Source of the DNA: Candidatus Aalborgicola bjergmarkensis
Lineage (GTDB): Bacteria > Pseudomonadota > Gammaproteobacteria > Burkholderiales > Burkholderiaceae_C
NCBI GenBank assembly: GCA_016708725.1
Contig: JADJFE010000034.1
Location: forward strand, 1-64,000
Reading direction: 5' to 3'
Length of the DNA stretch: 64,000 nt
Within the stretch, counting starts at the first letter, position 1. Each line of letters opens with the position of its first letter. The notes beneath the pieces were generated by a model that saw only the letters and a list, made by a program, of their open reading frames with translations, did not search any database and was not told where the DNA came from. Below are positions 10,050 to 19,900 of this stretch, one piece after another. The translations under genes and the position numbers were made by a program.

Positions 10050-11813
10050 CTATTTGCCACCAAACAATCGCAATTCGCCAGAATTGAAACCCTTTACAGT
10101 GATGTTGCCAGTGCAACCGTCTACAGGGCGTAGCGTTTTAATCAACAAGTCTCCGTTGATGAACGTGTACTGAACGGATTTGTCTTTAGAAAGACAAACA
10201 TTCTTCGAGCCCTCAACCTTCTTTCCTCCGTTGAGCTGCACGCTACCCAGGAGAATTCTTCCGGTATGAGTTTTTCCTGGTTTGCCCGTATCAAGGATAG
10301 TGTCGTTCCCAAATTTTCCGTTGAATTGATAGGTGTCGTCGCCGCCGCCATCGGCTAAGTAGTCATTGCCAAGACCGCCAGTGAGAACATCGTCTCCAGC
10401 ATTACCCACCAACAGATCGTCTGCGCTGCCGCCCGTCAGGGTGTCCGCATTTTTTCCTCCGAGCATGAATGCGCGCTCAGTGGCGCCGGTGACTTTCATG
10501 CCATCTGTGCCAGCCTGTACGAACCAGTCGATCAGATTAGGCAACGCGGCTTTTATGACGGTTTGTTCGTCCGTCGATAAGCCGGAAGAATCTTTCAGGT
10601 AAGCTTCAAAAAATTGTGCGCCTTTGACATCTTCCCATTTAGTTGCAACATCGGTGCGCTTGAAGCTGACTGCGCCTGAGCCATCGGTAGCGGTGAAAAG
10701 TTCCTTGTCGTGTGCAGTTTCTGCGTAGTACTTCTGCATGGCAAAGGCCATCAGGGCTTTGCTGATGTTGTTCAGCTTGGTATCGCTGCTGTTGTCATTG
10801 ACTGTCAGACTGCCGTCTTTGGCCAGCTTCCACAGGTCTTTGGTGAAGCGGGTGACCATCGCGTCGGCTTTAATTTCATCTCCCGCTTCGTCTTTCGCGT
10901 TCACACCGGCTTCGTGACGAAGCATGTGTTCGATCAGGTTTTTATCAGCCGTATCGGTGCGATGCGCAAACAAATTCTTATCATCAAAAATCAGCTTGAG
11001 TAAATCGGGTAACTTGTCGGTAACTTTGTTCAAGGACTGGTCTGCATTGCTGACTTGGCTTTGCAGAAAAACGGAGAGCAAGGCTTGCGAATGCAGATCA
11101 GTAGACGATGCGCCGGTGGCCGTGTTACCGATAATGTCTGCGCTGGCCGTAGCGCCGATGCGATCAAGCACAGTGGCAGGCGCAACCGATAGCATTTCCC
11201 CTGCCACAATGATGTTACGCACCTTGTTTTCGTTGGGAATGACGCCAACACTGCTTTGACGCTGCTTGATGAAATTCGTCAAACCTGCCAGGGCATCGTT
11301 GCCATATCCAAGGCCACGGAGTTGCTCCAACAACGTGTTGGCAGCATCGCGGTCAACAGGTAAAGGGTTCGTCGGATCGGGATCAGGGAGATAGCGCGTC
11401 GCATAGGCAAACGGTGCCTGGTCAAAGGTAACGGCGTTCACGCCGAAGAATACAGCAACCAGCGAAGCTAGGCCGCCACCCAGGCTGTGACCGGTGAGAG
11501 TGACATTGGGATTGCTTGCTTTGATGTCCAGGTAATACCGCGCGGCCTGCAAGAGCTGGGCATGGAACTCCCCGAGTGCCAATTGTTTATCGGCGATCTT
11601 GTCGGCCCAGCTTTCGTCATAGGTGCCGGCGTAGGAGATGACGGTTTCGGTGCCGTTTTTGAATGTCCGGGCCTCAAATCCTGTTGTACCGTCTGCCGTC
11701 CTTCTATCAACGTCTTCCGTCCACCCAGCCGGAATAGGAAAGCGATTTATGGCCTTTCTTGTCGAGAAATAAGCATCCCCTGCAAGCAGGGCGTATTCGA
11801 GTGTTGTCGCCAT
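10050..11813 (-). CDS. Lipase-like N-terminal part of RTX protein, cassette 1 (587 aa, frameshift-truncated)
   Basis: The N-terminus is a class-3-lipase-like alpha/beta hydrolase: VISYAGT near residue 58 resembles the oxyanion region and NVTLTGHSLGGGLASLVAVF holds the nucleophile Ser110. A block from about residue 300 (HEAGVNAKDEAGDEIKADAM onward) is nearly identical to cassette 2, and a few RTX repeats (GGKNADTLTGGSADDLLVGN) follow. The frame stops at 10050. In the intact homologue the same position runs on into the calcium-binding part, so a 1-nt loss is the simplest explanation. I chose ATG 11813 because the GAGGAG ribosome site is 8 bases away; ATG 11819, overlapping the lipoprotein stop, lies too close to it. 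The product could still be a soluble hydrolase but lacks the export signal. Confidence 0.75.
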   Translation of the reverse strand: MATTLEYALLAGDAYFSTRKAINRFPIPAGWTEDVDRRTADGTTGFEARTFKNGTETVISYAGTYDESWADKIADKQLALGEFHAQLLQAARYYLDIKASNPNVTLTGHSLGGGLASLVAVFFGVNAVTFDQAPFAYATRYLPDPDPTNPLPVDRDAANTLLEQLRGLGYGNDALAGLTNFIKQRQSSVGVIPNENKVRNIIVAGEMLSVAPATVLDRIGATASADIIGNTATGASSTDLHSQALLSVFLQSQVSNADQSLNKVTDKLPDLLKLIFDDKNLFAHRTDTADKNLIEHMLRHEAGVNAKDEAGDEIKADAMVTRFTKDLWKLAKDGSLTVNDNSSDTKLNNISKALMAFAMQKYYAETAHDKELFTATDGSGAVSFKRTDVATKWEDVKGAQFFEAYLKDSSGLSTDEQTVIKAALPNLIDWFVQAGTDGMKVTGATERAFMLGGKNADTLTGGSADDLLVGNAGDDVLTGGLGNDYLADGGGDDTYQFNGKFGNDTILDTGKPGKTHTGRILLGSVQLNGGKKVEGSKNVCLSKDKSVQYTFINGDLLIKTLRPVDGCTGNITVKGFNSGELRLFGGK

Positions 11814-11815
11814 TT

Positions 11816-12598
11816 TCATTTCTCCTCAAAAATGCTGTTACACGGACATGTTTTGTCATCAAATTTTTCTCGTTTACATTCCGCTTGGCAGGCTTCCAGA
11901 GTCGGTTTTGTGCCAAACCATCCTTTGGCAAGCCAAAGCCCTTTTCCGTTGGTGACCATCGGAACTCGGCAGTCTGTGTAGTTCATAGGCTCCCGCAAAA
12001 TGGTCTTGTATTCTGGTTGTTCACGGGACGCATTCATTTCCTTGATCATGTCCGCCGGAACAAGATTCATGCGGAGCATGTTTTTGAGATTCCCATCCCG
12101 AATACTGAGTGCTACGTTGATGGTTTCAAACTCTGCTGGAAACTGTTCCAGCGGTATGCGCTGCCATGCGTTGCCCTCATATTTGAAGAACACATACGGA
12201 GGATTTGGGCGTCCCCATTTGTTGTATGACAGACATAGATTGGGCTCGGCAACGACGTAGGGTGTTCCGTTGAGCACATGCACGGCCAGCAGGTTGAAAT
12301 TGGTGCGCCCGATGTCCTTACCGTATTCACTGGTCCATGTGATGGCCTGACTGAAGCCGGGTGGTGTGAAGCGAATGGTGTGCTCCTTGATGGGGCCAGA
12401 TTGGCCGGGTTCGCTAAATCCACCATAGGTCTGGTAGCGCTCCACAATAATCTTCTGCCCATCGTGTAGCAGCACTTCTTCTTTCCAGCGATCACCACCA
12501 ATACCAAACCGCCCGGCACAGGCGCTCAGGCTGATGGCTGCCAATAGCAGAAGTGCAAGTTTTTGGGCTTGTTCAAGCCAAGTGTGGTGTGGTTTCAT
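11816..12598 (-). CDS. Lipoprotein paired with RTX lipase, cassette 1
   Basis: The 260-residue product starts at ATG 12598, preceded by GAGGAAC. It has a charged start, a hydrophobic stretch (LALLLLAAI) and a lipobox LSAC, so it should be lipidated at about Cys27 and sit in an envelope membrane. The C-terminus is cysteine-rich (LEACQAECKREKFDDKTCPC). No known domain is recognised. It is the first gene of a minus-strand pair; its TGA lies three bases before the preferred start of the lipase gene (11813), so the two are probably co-translated. The cassette-2 homologue differs far more than the exporter genes do, in step with the lipase core. That suggests a partner of the lipase, for example immunity or folding, but this is inference. 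A general envelope role remains possible. Confidence 0.7.
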   Translation of the reverse strand: MKPHHTWLEQAQKLALLLLAAISLSACAGRFGIGGDRWKEEVLLHDGQKIIVERYQTYGGFSEPGQSGPIKEHTIRFTPPGFSQAITWTSEYGKDIGRTNFNLLAVHVLNGTPYVVAEPNLCLSYNKWGRPNPPYVFFKYEGNAWQRIPLEQFPAEFETINVALSIRDGNLKNMLRMNLVPADMIKEMNASREQPEYKTILREPMNYTDCRVPMVTNGKGLWLAKGWFGTKPTLEACQAECKREKFDDKTCPCNSIFEEK

Positions 12599-13040
12599 GT
12601 TGCGTTCCTCACGCCGTTGGGGTTGCATTCGTTTGCAGCCGCACGTTTCGTGTGACCGGAAACGCACCGTCTTTTGACTTTTTCTTTGCGATCAAACAGG
12701 CCACTTTCGCCCGTAGAACGTGCGGGAGCAGCTACCGTTCCAATAGCACGTATAAGTAAGAGCTGGGGTGGTAAATGCGGCGAGAAATCGCCAGAGGTGA
12801 ACAACGGACAAGAAGACATGATCAACCTAACTTTAAAAATTAGTTTTTTTGACGGAACTTCAACCACCGCCTCATCGAACTGCAATTCCGTCAGAACAGT
12901 CCGCTAAAACCTGATTAGCCAGCTTGGCATGTCCGACTTTGGATTCCTGACACAACCAAGTTGCTGCACGGTGAACAATAGAACGTCCGTGCTATTTTTC
13001 AAGTGCAGAATTAGGGGAACTCCACAAAATCCACCGTCCC
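12599..13040. promoter_or_regulatory. Divergent promoter region of cassette 1 with conserved inverted repeat
   Basis: This 442-base region separates the minus-strand lipoprotein from the plus-strand exporter. It must hold both promoters, but I see no clear -35/-10 pair. An inverted repeat, TGACGGAA at 12850-12857 and TTCCGTCA at 12886-12893, is preserved at the equivalent place in cassette 2 (25747 and 25783) although bases between the arms differ, which suggests an operator. No other gene is visible here. Confidence 0.5.
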
Positions 13041-15341
13041 TTGTGCTACAAACCAGTCAGCGCCGAAATTTCATCCATCGCCCACCGCCGCAACCCGAAA
13101 GACCCGAACGTGACCGTGACGCCCACCCCCAACGCACCGCCACAACCACCACCCACCCCAGCCCACCCCTTGGCACCGCTGACTGCCTTGTGCGCCATTG
13201 CGCGTTTCCACCAGATCGCCGCAGACCCGGCCACGCTCGCGCATCAATTGGGCCTCTCCGCCAGCCAGCCGCTCACCTCTGCCGATTTGCTGACAGCGGC
13301 AAAACACCTGGGCCTCAAGGCCAAACTCAGCCGCACCCGGATCGAACGCCTGAGCCTCACGCCCTTGCCCGCGCTGGCCTTCATGCGCACTGCGCAGAAT
13401 GCAACAACAGCCCCGGTCCCAACCCCAGCCCCGCCCCTGCACATCGCCATCCTGGCGCAAAGCGATGGCCAGCGGGTACTGGTGCAAGAAACGGGTACGG
13501 GCACGGACCACGCCGCCCCGCGCATCGAACCCATCGACGCCTTTGCCGCACGCTGGAGCGGTCAGCTCATGCTCATCAGCAGCCGCTCCAGCATGGCTGG
13601 TGCCTTGGCACGGTTTGATTTCTCCTGGTTCATCCCGGCGCTGGTCAAATACCGCAAGCTGCTGGGCGAAGTGCTGTTGATCTCCTTCATGCTCCAGCTC
13701 TTCGGGCTGGTGTCGCCGCTATTTTTTCAGGTCGTGATGGACAAGGTGCTGGTGCACAAGGGGCTGACAACGCTCAACGTGCTGGTCATCGGGTTGGTGA
13801 TCGTCGTCGTGTTTGAATCGGTACTCAGCGCCTTGCGCGCCTATGTGTTCAGCCACACCACCAGCCGCATCGACGTGGAACTGGGCGCGCGTTTGTTCCG
13901 CCATCTGGTGAGTTTGCCATTGGCTTACTTTCAGGCACGCCGGGTGGGCGACTCGGTGGCTCGGGTGCGTGAGCTGGAAAACATCCGCTCCTTTCTCACC
14001 GGCAATGCGCTTACCGTGCTGCTGGATGTATTCTTCTCCATCGTCTTTGTGGCCGTCATGCTGTTCTACAGCGTGCCCCTGACCTTGATCGTGCTGGTCA
14101 GCTTGCCCTTGTACTTTGGCTTGAGTCTGGCTGTGGTGCCCATTTTGCGCGCGCGGCTGGACACCAAATTTGCCCGTGGCGCAGAAAACCAGGCCATGCT
14201 GGTCGAGACCGTCACCGGCATTCAGACCGTCAAGGCCACCGCATTGGAGCCCGCTTTTGCCAAACGCTGGGACAGCCAATTGGCGGCGTATGTATCGGCC
14301 AGCTTCAAGACCCAGAACCTGGCCAGTGTGGCGCATGAAGGCGTCAACCTCATCGGCAAACTGGTCAATGCGGGCACACTCTGGTACGGCGCGCATCTGG
14401 TGATGGTCAACGAACTCAGCGTGGGCCAGTTCGTCGCTTTCAACATGTTTGCCCAACGGGTGGCACAGCCCATCATGCGCATGGCACAACTGTGGACCGA
14501 CTTTCAGCAAACGGGCATCTCCGTGGCGCGTCTGGGGGATATTCTCAATACCCGCACCGAAATCCCTCCCAGCAGCGCCGCACAGCTGCCCCCGCTCCAG
14601 GGCCACATCAGCCTGGACCAGGTAACCTTTCGCTACCGGCCCGAAGCACCCCCGGTTCTGCACAACATCAGCCTGGAGATTCAAGCCGGGGAAGTCGTCG
14701 GCATTGTCGGGCGCTCGGGTTGTGGCAAAAGCACCCTGACCAAGCTGGTCCAGCGTCTCTACAGCCCCGAAGGTGGCCGTTTGCTGGTCGATGGCATCGA
14801 CATCAGCCTGATCGACGCCGCCCAGTTGCGCCGCCAGATCGGCATCGTCTTGCAGGAGAACCTGCTCTTTAACCGCAGCGTGCGCGAAAACATCGCCATC
14901 ACCGACCCCGCTGCTCCGCTGGAAGCCGTCATGCACGCCGCCCAATTGGCGGGAGCACACGCCTTCATCAGCGAACTGCCCGAAGGTTACGACACCCTCG
15001 TGGGCGAACAGGGCAGCTCCCTGAGCGGCGGCCAACGCCAGCGCATCGCCATCGCCCGCGCTTTATTCACCAACCCGCGCATCCTGATACTGGACGAAGC
15101 CACCAGCGCGCTGGACTATGAAAGCGAAGCCATCATCCAGCAAAACATGGCGCGCATTTGCCACAACCGCACCGTGCTCATCATCGCCCACCGCTTGTCT
15201 GCCGTCCGACGCGCCCAGCGCATTGTCGTCATGGACAAGGGCCAGATTGTGGAGTGCGCGCCGCACGACGCCCTGGTGCAAAAGCCCGGTGGCCTGTACG
15301 CCCACCTGTGGGCCATGCAAGACGGAGGACAAGCGGTATGA
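13041..15341 (+). CDS. HlyB-type ABC exporter of type I secretion, cassette 1 (intact)
   Basis: The 766-residue protein is an inner-membrane ATPase that should drive export of the RTX proteins. Residues about 45-175 form a C39-like domain (ALCAIARFHQIA) in which the peptidase cysteine position is Ala, so it is likely a non-cleaving substrate-binding domain as in HlyB. Hydrophobic transmembrane segments lie at about 205-470. The ATPase follows: Walker A GRSGCGKST near 557, signature LSGGQRQRIAIARAL near 660, Walker B ILILDEAT near 680, His loop IIAHRLS near 713. The start is uncertain: TTG 13041 or GTG 13110, which matches the cassette-2 frame and leaves a proline-rich start. The stop overlaps the hlyD start (ATGA), giving coupling. 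This is the only unbroken exporter gene in the array. Confidence 0.9.
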   Translation: MCYKPVSAEISSIAHRRNPKDPNVTVTPTPNAPPQPPPTPAHPLAPLTALCAIARFHQIAADPATLAHQLGLSASQPLTSADLLTAAKHLGLKAKLSRTRIERLSLTPLPALAFMRTAQNATTAPVPTPAPPLHIAILAQSDGQRVLVQETGTGTDHAAPRIEPIDAFAARWSGQLMLISSRSSMAGALARFDFSWFIPALVKYRKLLGEVLLISFMLQLFGLVSPLFFQVVMDKVLVHKGLTTLNVLVIGLVIVVVFESVLSALRAYVFSHTTSRIDVELGARLFRHLVSLPLAYFQARRVGDSVARVRELENIRSFLTGNALTVLLDVFFSIVFVAVMLFYSVPLTLIVLVSLPLYFGLSLAVVPILRARLDTKFARGAENQAMLVETVTGIQTVKATALEPAFAKRWDSQLAAYVSASFKTQNLASVAHEGVNLIGKLVNAGTLWYGAHLVMVNELSVGQFVAFNMFAQRVAQPIMRMAQLWTDFQQTGISVARLGDILNTRTEIPPSSAAQLPPLQGHISLDQVTFRYRPEAPPVLHNISLEIQAGEVVGIVGRSGCGKSTLTKLVQRLYSPEGGRLLVDGIDISLIDAAQLRRQIGIVLQENLLFNRSVRENIAITDPAAPLEAVMHAAQLAGAHAFISELPEGYDTLVGEQGSSLSGGQRQRIAIARALFTNPRILILDEATSALDYESEAIIQQNMARICHNRTVLIIAHRLSAVRRAQRIVVMDKGQIVECAPHDALVQKPGGLYAHLWAMQDGGQAV

Positions 15342-16765
15342 AACACCCCGTGCGCGAACTGCTGGCGCGTTACAAAGCCGTCTTCCAGTACGCCTGGGCG
15401 CACCGCAGCGAACTGGCGGGGCCAGAGCGTCTGGCCGACGAAGCCGCTTTTTTACCCGCTGCCTTGCGTTTGCAGGAAACCCCCGTACACCCGGCGCCAC
15501 GCCGTCTGGCCTGGGGGCTGATGCTGCTGTTTGTATTGGCACTCGTGTGGTCCATCGTTGGCCAGGTGGACATCGTGGCGGTGGCGCCGGGGCGCATCAT
15601 CGTCTCGGACCGCACCAAGCTCATTCAGCCGCTGGAAGCCAGCATCGTCAAGGCCGTGCTGGTCAAGGACGGCGAGCGGGTGCAGATGGGTCAGGTGCTG
15701 GTGGAGTTGGACCCCACCATGGCCAGCGCCGACAGTGCCAGCGTACACGAACAGCTCAAAACCCAGGCATCTGAGGCATTGCGCAGCCGTGAACTTTTGC
15801 AGATGCTATCAAAACAACAGCTGTCCCCGCACGTCCTGCCTGCCCAAATGGCCGATTTGGCCCATGATCCGGCTGCGGAGCTGCAACTGCAGGCCCAGCT
15901 TGCGTCCGAGTGGCAGGACATTCAGGCCAGGCTGCTCAAGCTCGATGCCGAAATCACCCGCCGCCAGGCCGAGATCGTCACCGTGCAGCAAAGCATTGCC
16001 AAGCTGGAGGCCACCGTGCCCATGGCCAAGAGCCGCGAGGCGGATTACCAGCAACTGGTGGGCAACGGTTACGTCTCGGACCACGCCACGCAGGACAGGA
16101 CCCGCGAGCGGGTGGAGCAAGAGCGCGACCTCAGCGTGCAGCGCGCGCGCCTGAACGAGGTGCAATCCGCGCTCAGGGAGAGCCAGCAGGCCAAGGTCGC
16201 CTACCGCGCCGAGACCATGCGCACTTTGGGCGAGCGTCTGGCCCAAGCTCTGGCGAAATTCAACCAGTTGCAAGCCGATGCCAGCAAGGCCATCCAACGC
16301 CAGCGCCAGACGCAGCTGACGGCGCCGGTGGCCGGGGTGATTCAGCAACTGGCGATTCACTCGGTCGGCGGCGTGGTCACCAGCGCCCAGCCGCTGATGA
16401 TCGTGGTGCCCGACAGCCCCACCATCACCGCCGAGGTCACTATTGCCAACCAGGACATCGGCTTTGTCTACGCCGGTCAGCTGGCCGAGGTCAAGCTGGA
16501 GACGTTCCCGTATACCAAATACGGCACGGTGCCCGCCACGGTGAGTGTGGTGACAGCCGATGCAGTCACGGATGAGAAGAAGGGCTCGTACTACCCCGCC
16601 ACGCTGACGCTGGGCCAAAAGGACATGCTGGTGGACGGCAAGCGGGTGAATTTAAGTCCGGGAATGAACATCACCGCCGAGATCAAGACCGGCCAGCGCC
16701 GGGTGATCGAGTTCTTGCTCAGTCCCGTGCAAAGGGCTAGCAGCGAGAGTTTGCGGGAGAGGTAG
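15338..16765 (+). CDS. HlyD-family membrane fusion protein, cassette 1
   Basis: The 475-residue periplasmic adaptor should link the ABC exporter to a TolC-type channel, which is not in this window. One transmembrane segment lies at about 58-78 (LAWGLMLLFVLALVWSIVG). A lipoyl/barrel half follows (VAPGRIIVSDRTKLIQPLEA), then a long coiled-coil (about 130-310, rich in Q, E, A, R) and the second lipoyl and beta-barrel part (LTAPVAGVIQQLAIHSVGGV). ATG 15338 overlaps the exporter stop and has GGAGG upstream. The cassette-2 copy differs by about 19 residues by my count. The last 40 codons are also found as the relic at 612-733. Confidence 0.92.
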   Translation: MKHPVRELLARYKAVFQYAWAHRSELAGPERLADEAAFLPAALRLQETPVHPAPRRLAWGLMLLFVLALVWSIVGQVDIVAVAPGRIIVSDRTKLIQPLEASIVKAVLVKDGERVQMGQVLVELDPTMASADSASVHEQLKTQASEALRSRELLQMLSKQQLSPHVLPAQMADLAHDPAAELQLQAQLASEWQDIQARLLKLDAEITRRQAEIVTVQQSIAKLEATVPMAKSREADYQQLVGNGYVSDHATQDRTRERVEQERDLSVQRARLNEVQSALRESQQAKVAYRAETMRTLGERLAQALAKFNQLQADASKAIQRQRQTQLTAPVAGVIQQLAIHSVGGVVTSAQPLMIVVPDSPTITAEVTIANQDIGFVYAGQLAEVKLETFPYTKYGTVPATVSVVTADAVTDEKKGSYYPATLTLGQKDMLVDGKRVNLSPGMNITAEIKTGQRRVIEFLLSPVQRASSESLRER

Positions 16766-16991
16766 CGCATCGTAAAAATGTGATGCATTGGTTCTTGTTG
16801 CTACGTTTTCAGTAGCTGTCCCCGCTTGTCCCACGGGGGCTACAGGCTGATTTGATGCCTGATTTGAGGCCAAATTGAGGCTAAAAACGTGCCACACAGG
16901 CTTGCGGGGAGCATCTGTAGCGCGGTTTGAGGGTTTTTAATATCACGGGTGATATGAAAAGCACCCAGCCGCTCATGGTCGTGGGACGGTC
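16766..16991. other. Convergent spacer, copy 2
   Basis: This spacer between hlyD and the next RTX tail is nearly the same as 734-958. It contains a stem (16812-16843) with GTAGC..CCCCG pairing to CGGGG.GCTAC across a short loop and a 3-base bulge, part of the interspersed repeat, plus the 16-bp palindrome at 16940-16955. The stem could act as a weak terminator for hlyD, but no proper T-run follows. No gene is visible. Confidence 0.6.
16806..16856 (+). repeat. Short interspersed repeat, copy B
   Basis: The copy reads TAGCTGTCCCCGCTTGTCCC and then GGGCTACAGGCTGATTTG, matching copy A (773-826) and, with more changes, copies C and D near 41 kb. Confidence 0.5.
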
Positions 16992-19900
16992 TTATTGCCA
17001 GTTGGCCGCAAGCACCGGGGTCAATGCCGAGGCGTAGGCTGCGGGCAGGGTGGTCTGTCCGGCAGCCGGTGGCGAAAATGCTGCCATGGCGTTCACCAGG
17101 TTTTGCACCTGACTGTCCAGGAGCGTCTTGCCGTTGCTGGTCTTGAACTGCTCCACGTGGTATTGGTTGCCCAGGTACCAGTTACCCATGGTCAGCTTGT
17201 CGCTGGTGCCGATGATGCTGACCTCCAGGTTGTTGCCGCTCTTGCGAAACCACAGCTGGTCGGTGGCAACGCTGGCGTCAAAGCGGGCCACATCCAGGTT
17301 GCCTGCGGTGGTGTCGTTTTCGGTGACGGTGTCGGCACCAAAGCCGCGTCCGAGCCAGTAGGTGTCGTTGCCCGCGCCGCCTACGAGCGTGTCGGCCCCG
17401 GCTTTGCCATCAAGCGTGTCGTTGCCCGCGTTGCCGGTGAGCGTGTTGGCGGCACTGTTGCCGGTCAGCACGTTGTCTGCGGTGTTGCCGGTGCCGTTGA
17501 TGGCACTGCTGCCGGTGAGTGTGAGGTTTTCCACGTTGGCGGCCAGGGTATAGGTTGCGCCAATGTTGACCGTATCTGTGCCTTCGTTGGCGTTTTCGGT
17601 TACCACGTCGGTGGCGACGTTCAGAATGTAGGTGTCGTTGCCGGCTGCGCCAATCAGCGTATCGGTACCGGTACCTCCGTCAAGCACGTTGTTGCCAGCG
17701 TTGCCGGTGAGGGTGTTGGCGGAGCTATTGCCGGTGGCGTTGATGGCGCTGCTTCCGGTGAGGGTGAGGTTTTCCAGGTTGGCTGCCAGCGTCCAGGTGA
17801 TGGATGAAACAACCGTATCGGTACCCGCAGAGGCGGCTTCGGTGGTAACGTCGCCGGTATTGTCCACGTAGTACGTGTCATTGCCCGCTCCACCCACCAG
17901 GGTGTCTGCGCCGGTGCCGCCATCGAGCACGTTGTTGCCAGAATTGCCGGTCAGCGTGTTGTTGAGCGTATTGCCGGTAGCGTTGATGGCGGTGGTTCCG
18001 GTGAGGGTGAGGTTTTCGACATCGGCGCCCAGGGTGTAGGTGATGCCGGACTTGATCAGGTCGGTGCCCTCGTTGGGCAGTTCGGTTACCACATCGTCTG
18101 CGTTGTCCACCACGTAGGTATCGTTGCCAGCGCTGCCGCTCATGGTGTCGGGGCCGGTGCCGCCGTCCAGGATGTTGGCTGCGCTGTTGCCGGTGAGAAT
18201 GTTGCCAAGGTCGTTGCCGGTACCGTTGATGGCGCTGGTGCCGGTCAGGATGAGGTTTTCGATATTGGCGGCCAGTGTCCAGGTTATGGCACTTTGCACA
18301 GTATCAGTTCCTGCGCCTGCTGCTTCCGTGGTGGTGTCTCCCGTGCCCACGATGTACATGTCGTTGCCCGCGCCACCTGTGAGCACATTGGCTGCACTGT
18401 TGCCGGTGAGTACGTTGTCCAGGGCGTTGCCGGTGCCGTTGATGGCGCTGCTACCCGTGAGGGTGAGGTTTTCGACGTTGGCGTCCAGGGTATATGTCAC
18501 GCTGGACTTGATCAGGTCGGTGCCTTCGCTGGGCAGTTCGGTTACCACATCGTCTGTGTTGTCTACCACGTAGGTGTCGTTGTCGGCACCGCCGCTCATG
18601 GTGTCGGCGCCCGTGCCACCCGATAGCGTATTGGCTGCCACGTTGCCAATGAGCACGTTGTTCAAGGTGTTGCCGGTGCCGTTGATGGCCTCGGTACCGA
18701 TGAGGGTGAGGTTTTCCACGTTGGCGGCCAGCGTCCAGGTGATGGATGAAACTACAGTATCTGTACCCGCAGAGGCTGCCTCCGTGGTGGTGTCTCCCGT
18801 GCCCACGATGTAGGTGTCGTTGCCCGCGCCGCCTGTGAGCACATTGGCCGCACTGTTGCCCGTGAGCACGTTGTCCAGCGCATTGCCTTTGCCGTTGATG
18901 GCGCTGGTGCCGGTCAGGGTGAGGTTTTCGACATTGGCGCCCAGGGTGTAGGTGATGCTGGACTGCACGAGGTCTGTGCCTTCGTTGGCATCTTCAGTAA
19001 CGATGTCGCCTGCATCGTCCACCTCGTAGGTATCGTTGCCTGCACCACCCGTCATGGTGTCGGCCCCCGAGCCACCACTCAAGGTATCGTTGCCTGCGCC
19101 ACCCACGAGCGTATCCATGCCATCGAGTCCGTACAGCCGGTTGTTGCCACTATTGCCTGTCAGCGTATTGTCCAGCGCATTGCCGGTGCCATCAATGTTG
19201 TCGCTGCCGGTCAACGTCAGGCTGTTCTGGTCTTCGCTCAAAGTGTAGGTCACATTGGAAGTCGGATTCTTGCTGTTGTACATCTGCCGGATGTAGTTGG
19301 CCAGGTCCAGGGTGCTGCCATCGGCAAACACGATTTGCTCTACCCAGGCAGATTCATAGCCTTGCAGTCTTATGCCACCAATAGACAACGATTCAAGCTG
19401 GTGAATGTTTCTGATGATCAGATCACCAGTGTCAGCGTTGTCATAACCGTGTTGTACAAAATTGATTTGCACATCGCCTTGGTTCAGGTTGGTTAATACC
19501 ACTTTGTCCTGGCCACCACTATCAGCGATTGCGTCATTTCCATCATTCTGACCCCAGTAGTAGGTGTCATTGCCTGCACCACCATACAAACTGTCATTAT
19601 CTCTGCCGCCATACAGCGTGTCGTCGCCATCCCGTCCACAAAGGAGGTCATTGTCATCCCATCCTGACAACTGATTGGCCTGCGCGTTACCGTACAACCG
19701 ATCATTGGCACTACTGCCTTCGACGTTCTGGATATTGCGCAAATCGTCGGTGCCGTAATAGGTGGAGTCCTGGTTGTAGGTATCCGGGCGGGTGATCTGA
19801 GGCCCGGTCAGCGAAAGGTCTACCCGGACACGATCCTGCATGTGCCGATACGAAACCGTATTTGCCCCACCCAGCCCGTCAAGCACACTGTTTCCCCGGA

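Larger units (their letters stand above)
4039..10116 (-). pseudogene. Central part of disrupted giant RTX protein, cassette 1
   Basis: This open frame of about 2025 codons has RTX sequence down to 4167; its last 42 codons read into the insertion sequence and stop at 4039. From its N-terminal side it has a Gly9 run, an EF-hand-like block (LILDLDGGGIAT, FDQDGDGIKTA, DINGNGQIDSGRELFG), and then about seven modules alternating RTX nonapeptides (GGAGDDTLDGG type) with a haemolysin-related domain ending in FSDGTxWxxDxI. One 80-residue ENLTLTG module and a cadherin-like region (AETYTEDTARNLVDIVVSDS) follow. The first about 20 residues read through the end of the lipase frame and look spurious. Alignment to the intact 2580-residue copy shows lipase and RTX parts should be one protein. 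Calcium-binding repeats of this type fold after export. It is broken at both ends and probably not functional. Confidence 0.8.

Noticed and set aside
10040..10116. Programmed -1 frameshift joining lipase and RTX frames
   Set aside because: The overlap contains no convincing X-XXY-YYZ slippery heptamer and no obvious downstream stem; simple base loss relative to cassette 2 explains it better.
17362..19260. Regular repeats that might be read as a CRISPR array
   Set aside because: Units are about 240 bases, stay in one reading frame and encode RTX-type modules; there are no short identical repeats with unique spacers and no cas genes.
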